A stretch of 64,000 nt of DNA from Rhizobium glycinendophyticum (GTDB lineage: Bacteria; Pseudomonadota; Alphaproteobacteria; Rhizobiales; Rhizobiaceae): NCBI RefSeq assembly GCF_006443685.1, contig NZ_VFYP01000006.1, forward strand, positions 1-64,000, given 5' to 3'. Positions 63,744-64,000 of this stretch are shown here, one piece after another (the stretch's first letter is position 1; each line of letters begins with the position of its first letter). Position numbers and translations under genes: made by a program. The notes beneath the pieces are model-generated. The model had not been told where the DNA came from. It ran no database searches and saw only the letters and a program-made list of their open reading frames with translations.

Positions 63744-63778
63744 AAAACGTCCGATAATGTTGCATTATCGGACGTTTT
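63744..63778. repeat. Long perfect palindrome before the integrase
   Basis: AAAACGTCCGATAATG (63744-63759) and CATTATCGGACGTTTT (63763-63778) form 16-base perfect arms around TTG. Read as two 11-base arms ACGTCCGATAA/TTATCGGACGT with a seven-base spacer, it has the geometry of a tyrosine-recombinase core site. It may also be an operator for the divergent genes. Confidence 0.65.
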
Positions 63779-63793
63779 GCTCATTATAGAGAA

Positions 63794-64000
63794 ATGGCCC
63801 AGATCATCGAGCAAAACAGCGAAAATCACGTCGAGGAAACCGCAGCGCCGTCTCTCAGCACGGCGGCAGAGCATGATGTTTCCGTGCCGCAGGTGTCGGG
63901 CGATAGGCCACTCCCCTCTCTCGCCGGCGACGATCATCCACCAGCCCATCTTGCAAGCCTCGCCGACCGGGCTCGGACCTATCTCGAGGCGGCGAGTTCC
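63794..64000 (+). CDS. Probable site-specific integrase (5' part, cut by window)
   Basis: The open frame from ATG 63794 (MAQIIEQNSENHVEETAAPS) runs to the window end as LASLADRARTYLEAASS. The final segment matches the start of the N-terminal SAM-like domain of tyrosine recombinases (LADRARxYLEAA...). The catalytic domain lies outside the window. Its position divergent to DUF1403, across palindromes, fits the usual rhizobial plasmid layout. Confidence 0.6.
   Translation, partial: MAQIIEQNSENHVEETAAPSLSTAAEHDVSVPQVSGDRPLPSLAGDDHPPAHLASLADRARTYLEAASS

Overview
The window looks like a stretch of an accessory replicon (plasmid or megaplasmid) of a Rhizobiaceae bacterium such as Rhizobium, Agrobacterium or Sinorhizobium. 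The evidence is rhizobial plasmid families (RHE_PE00001/DUF1612, DUF1403, plasmid-type ScpB), a plasmid-type imuA-imuB-dnaE2 cassette with alphaproteobacterial LexA operators (GTTC-N7-GTTC), and a high-GC background (about 60%) broken by lower-GC islands. No rRNA, tRNA or CRISPR array was recognised.

Region 1 (1-11 kb) is a DNA damage and repair block: a DUF3800 protein, the SOS mutasome imuA-imuB-dnaE2 (minus strand), a stand-alone ATP-dependent DNA ligase, an SRAP-type abasic-site protein, DNA polymerase IV and a DEDDh exonuclease. LexA boxes lie before imuA and dinB. Between dinB and the exonuclease, four hairpins on the minus strand each carry CCTCCTCCC in the loop, as in the cuckoo/CcsR/alpha-r14 anti-Shine-Dalgarno sRNAs.

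Region 2 (11-24 kb) is a patchwork of LysR/TetR regulators, small enzymes (tautomerase, metallo-beta-lactamase fold, cupin, alpha/beta hydrolases, DUF1330- and DUF2239-like proteins), an orphan sdhC and decaying regulator fragments.

Region 3 (24-48 kb) is a defence island. In order: an HNH protein coupled to a PD-(D/E)XK-like nuclease; a Gabija-like OLD nuclease/UvrD helicase pair; a module of an HD phosphohydrolase divergent from a PurZ-like adenylosuccinate synthetase (Ser replacing the PurA catalytic Asp) that is coupled to a membrane-anchored, catalytically degenerate dCTP deaminase/dUTPase fold; a sigma-factor-like protein, an unknown protein and an ImmA/IrrE-UvrD-Fe-S fusion; and a four-gene bacterial ubiquitin-like operon (triple beta-grasp protein, E2-like, JAB-E1 fusion, DUF6527). 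A TniA/TniB/TniQ transposition module closes the island. The PurZ module and the sigma/ImmA-helicase set are the best candidates for undescribed systems.

Region 4 (48-64 kb) holds a malate dehydrogenase, a solute-binding protein with a divergent LysR regulator, a uracil-DNA glycosylase-like protein, a TDT transporter, a periplasmic DsbA-like/DUF305/YVTN-propeller group and an ECF sigma/anti-sigma pair. A fluoride operon follows (crcB-type riboswitch, CLC-DUF190, CrcB, EamA, a small Trp-rich protein, a universal stress protein). The window ends with plasmid genes scpB-DUF1403, divergent from the start of a probable integrase across two strong inverted repeats.
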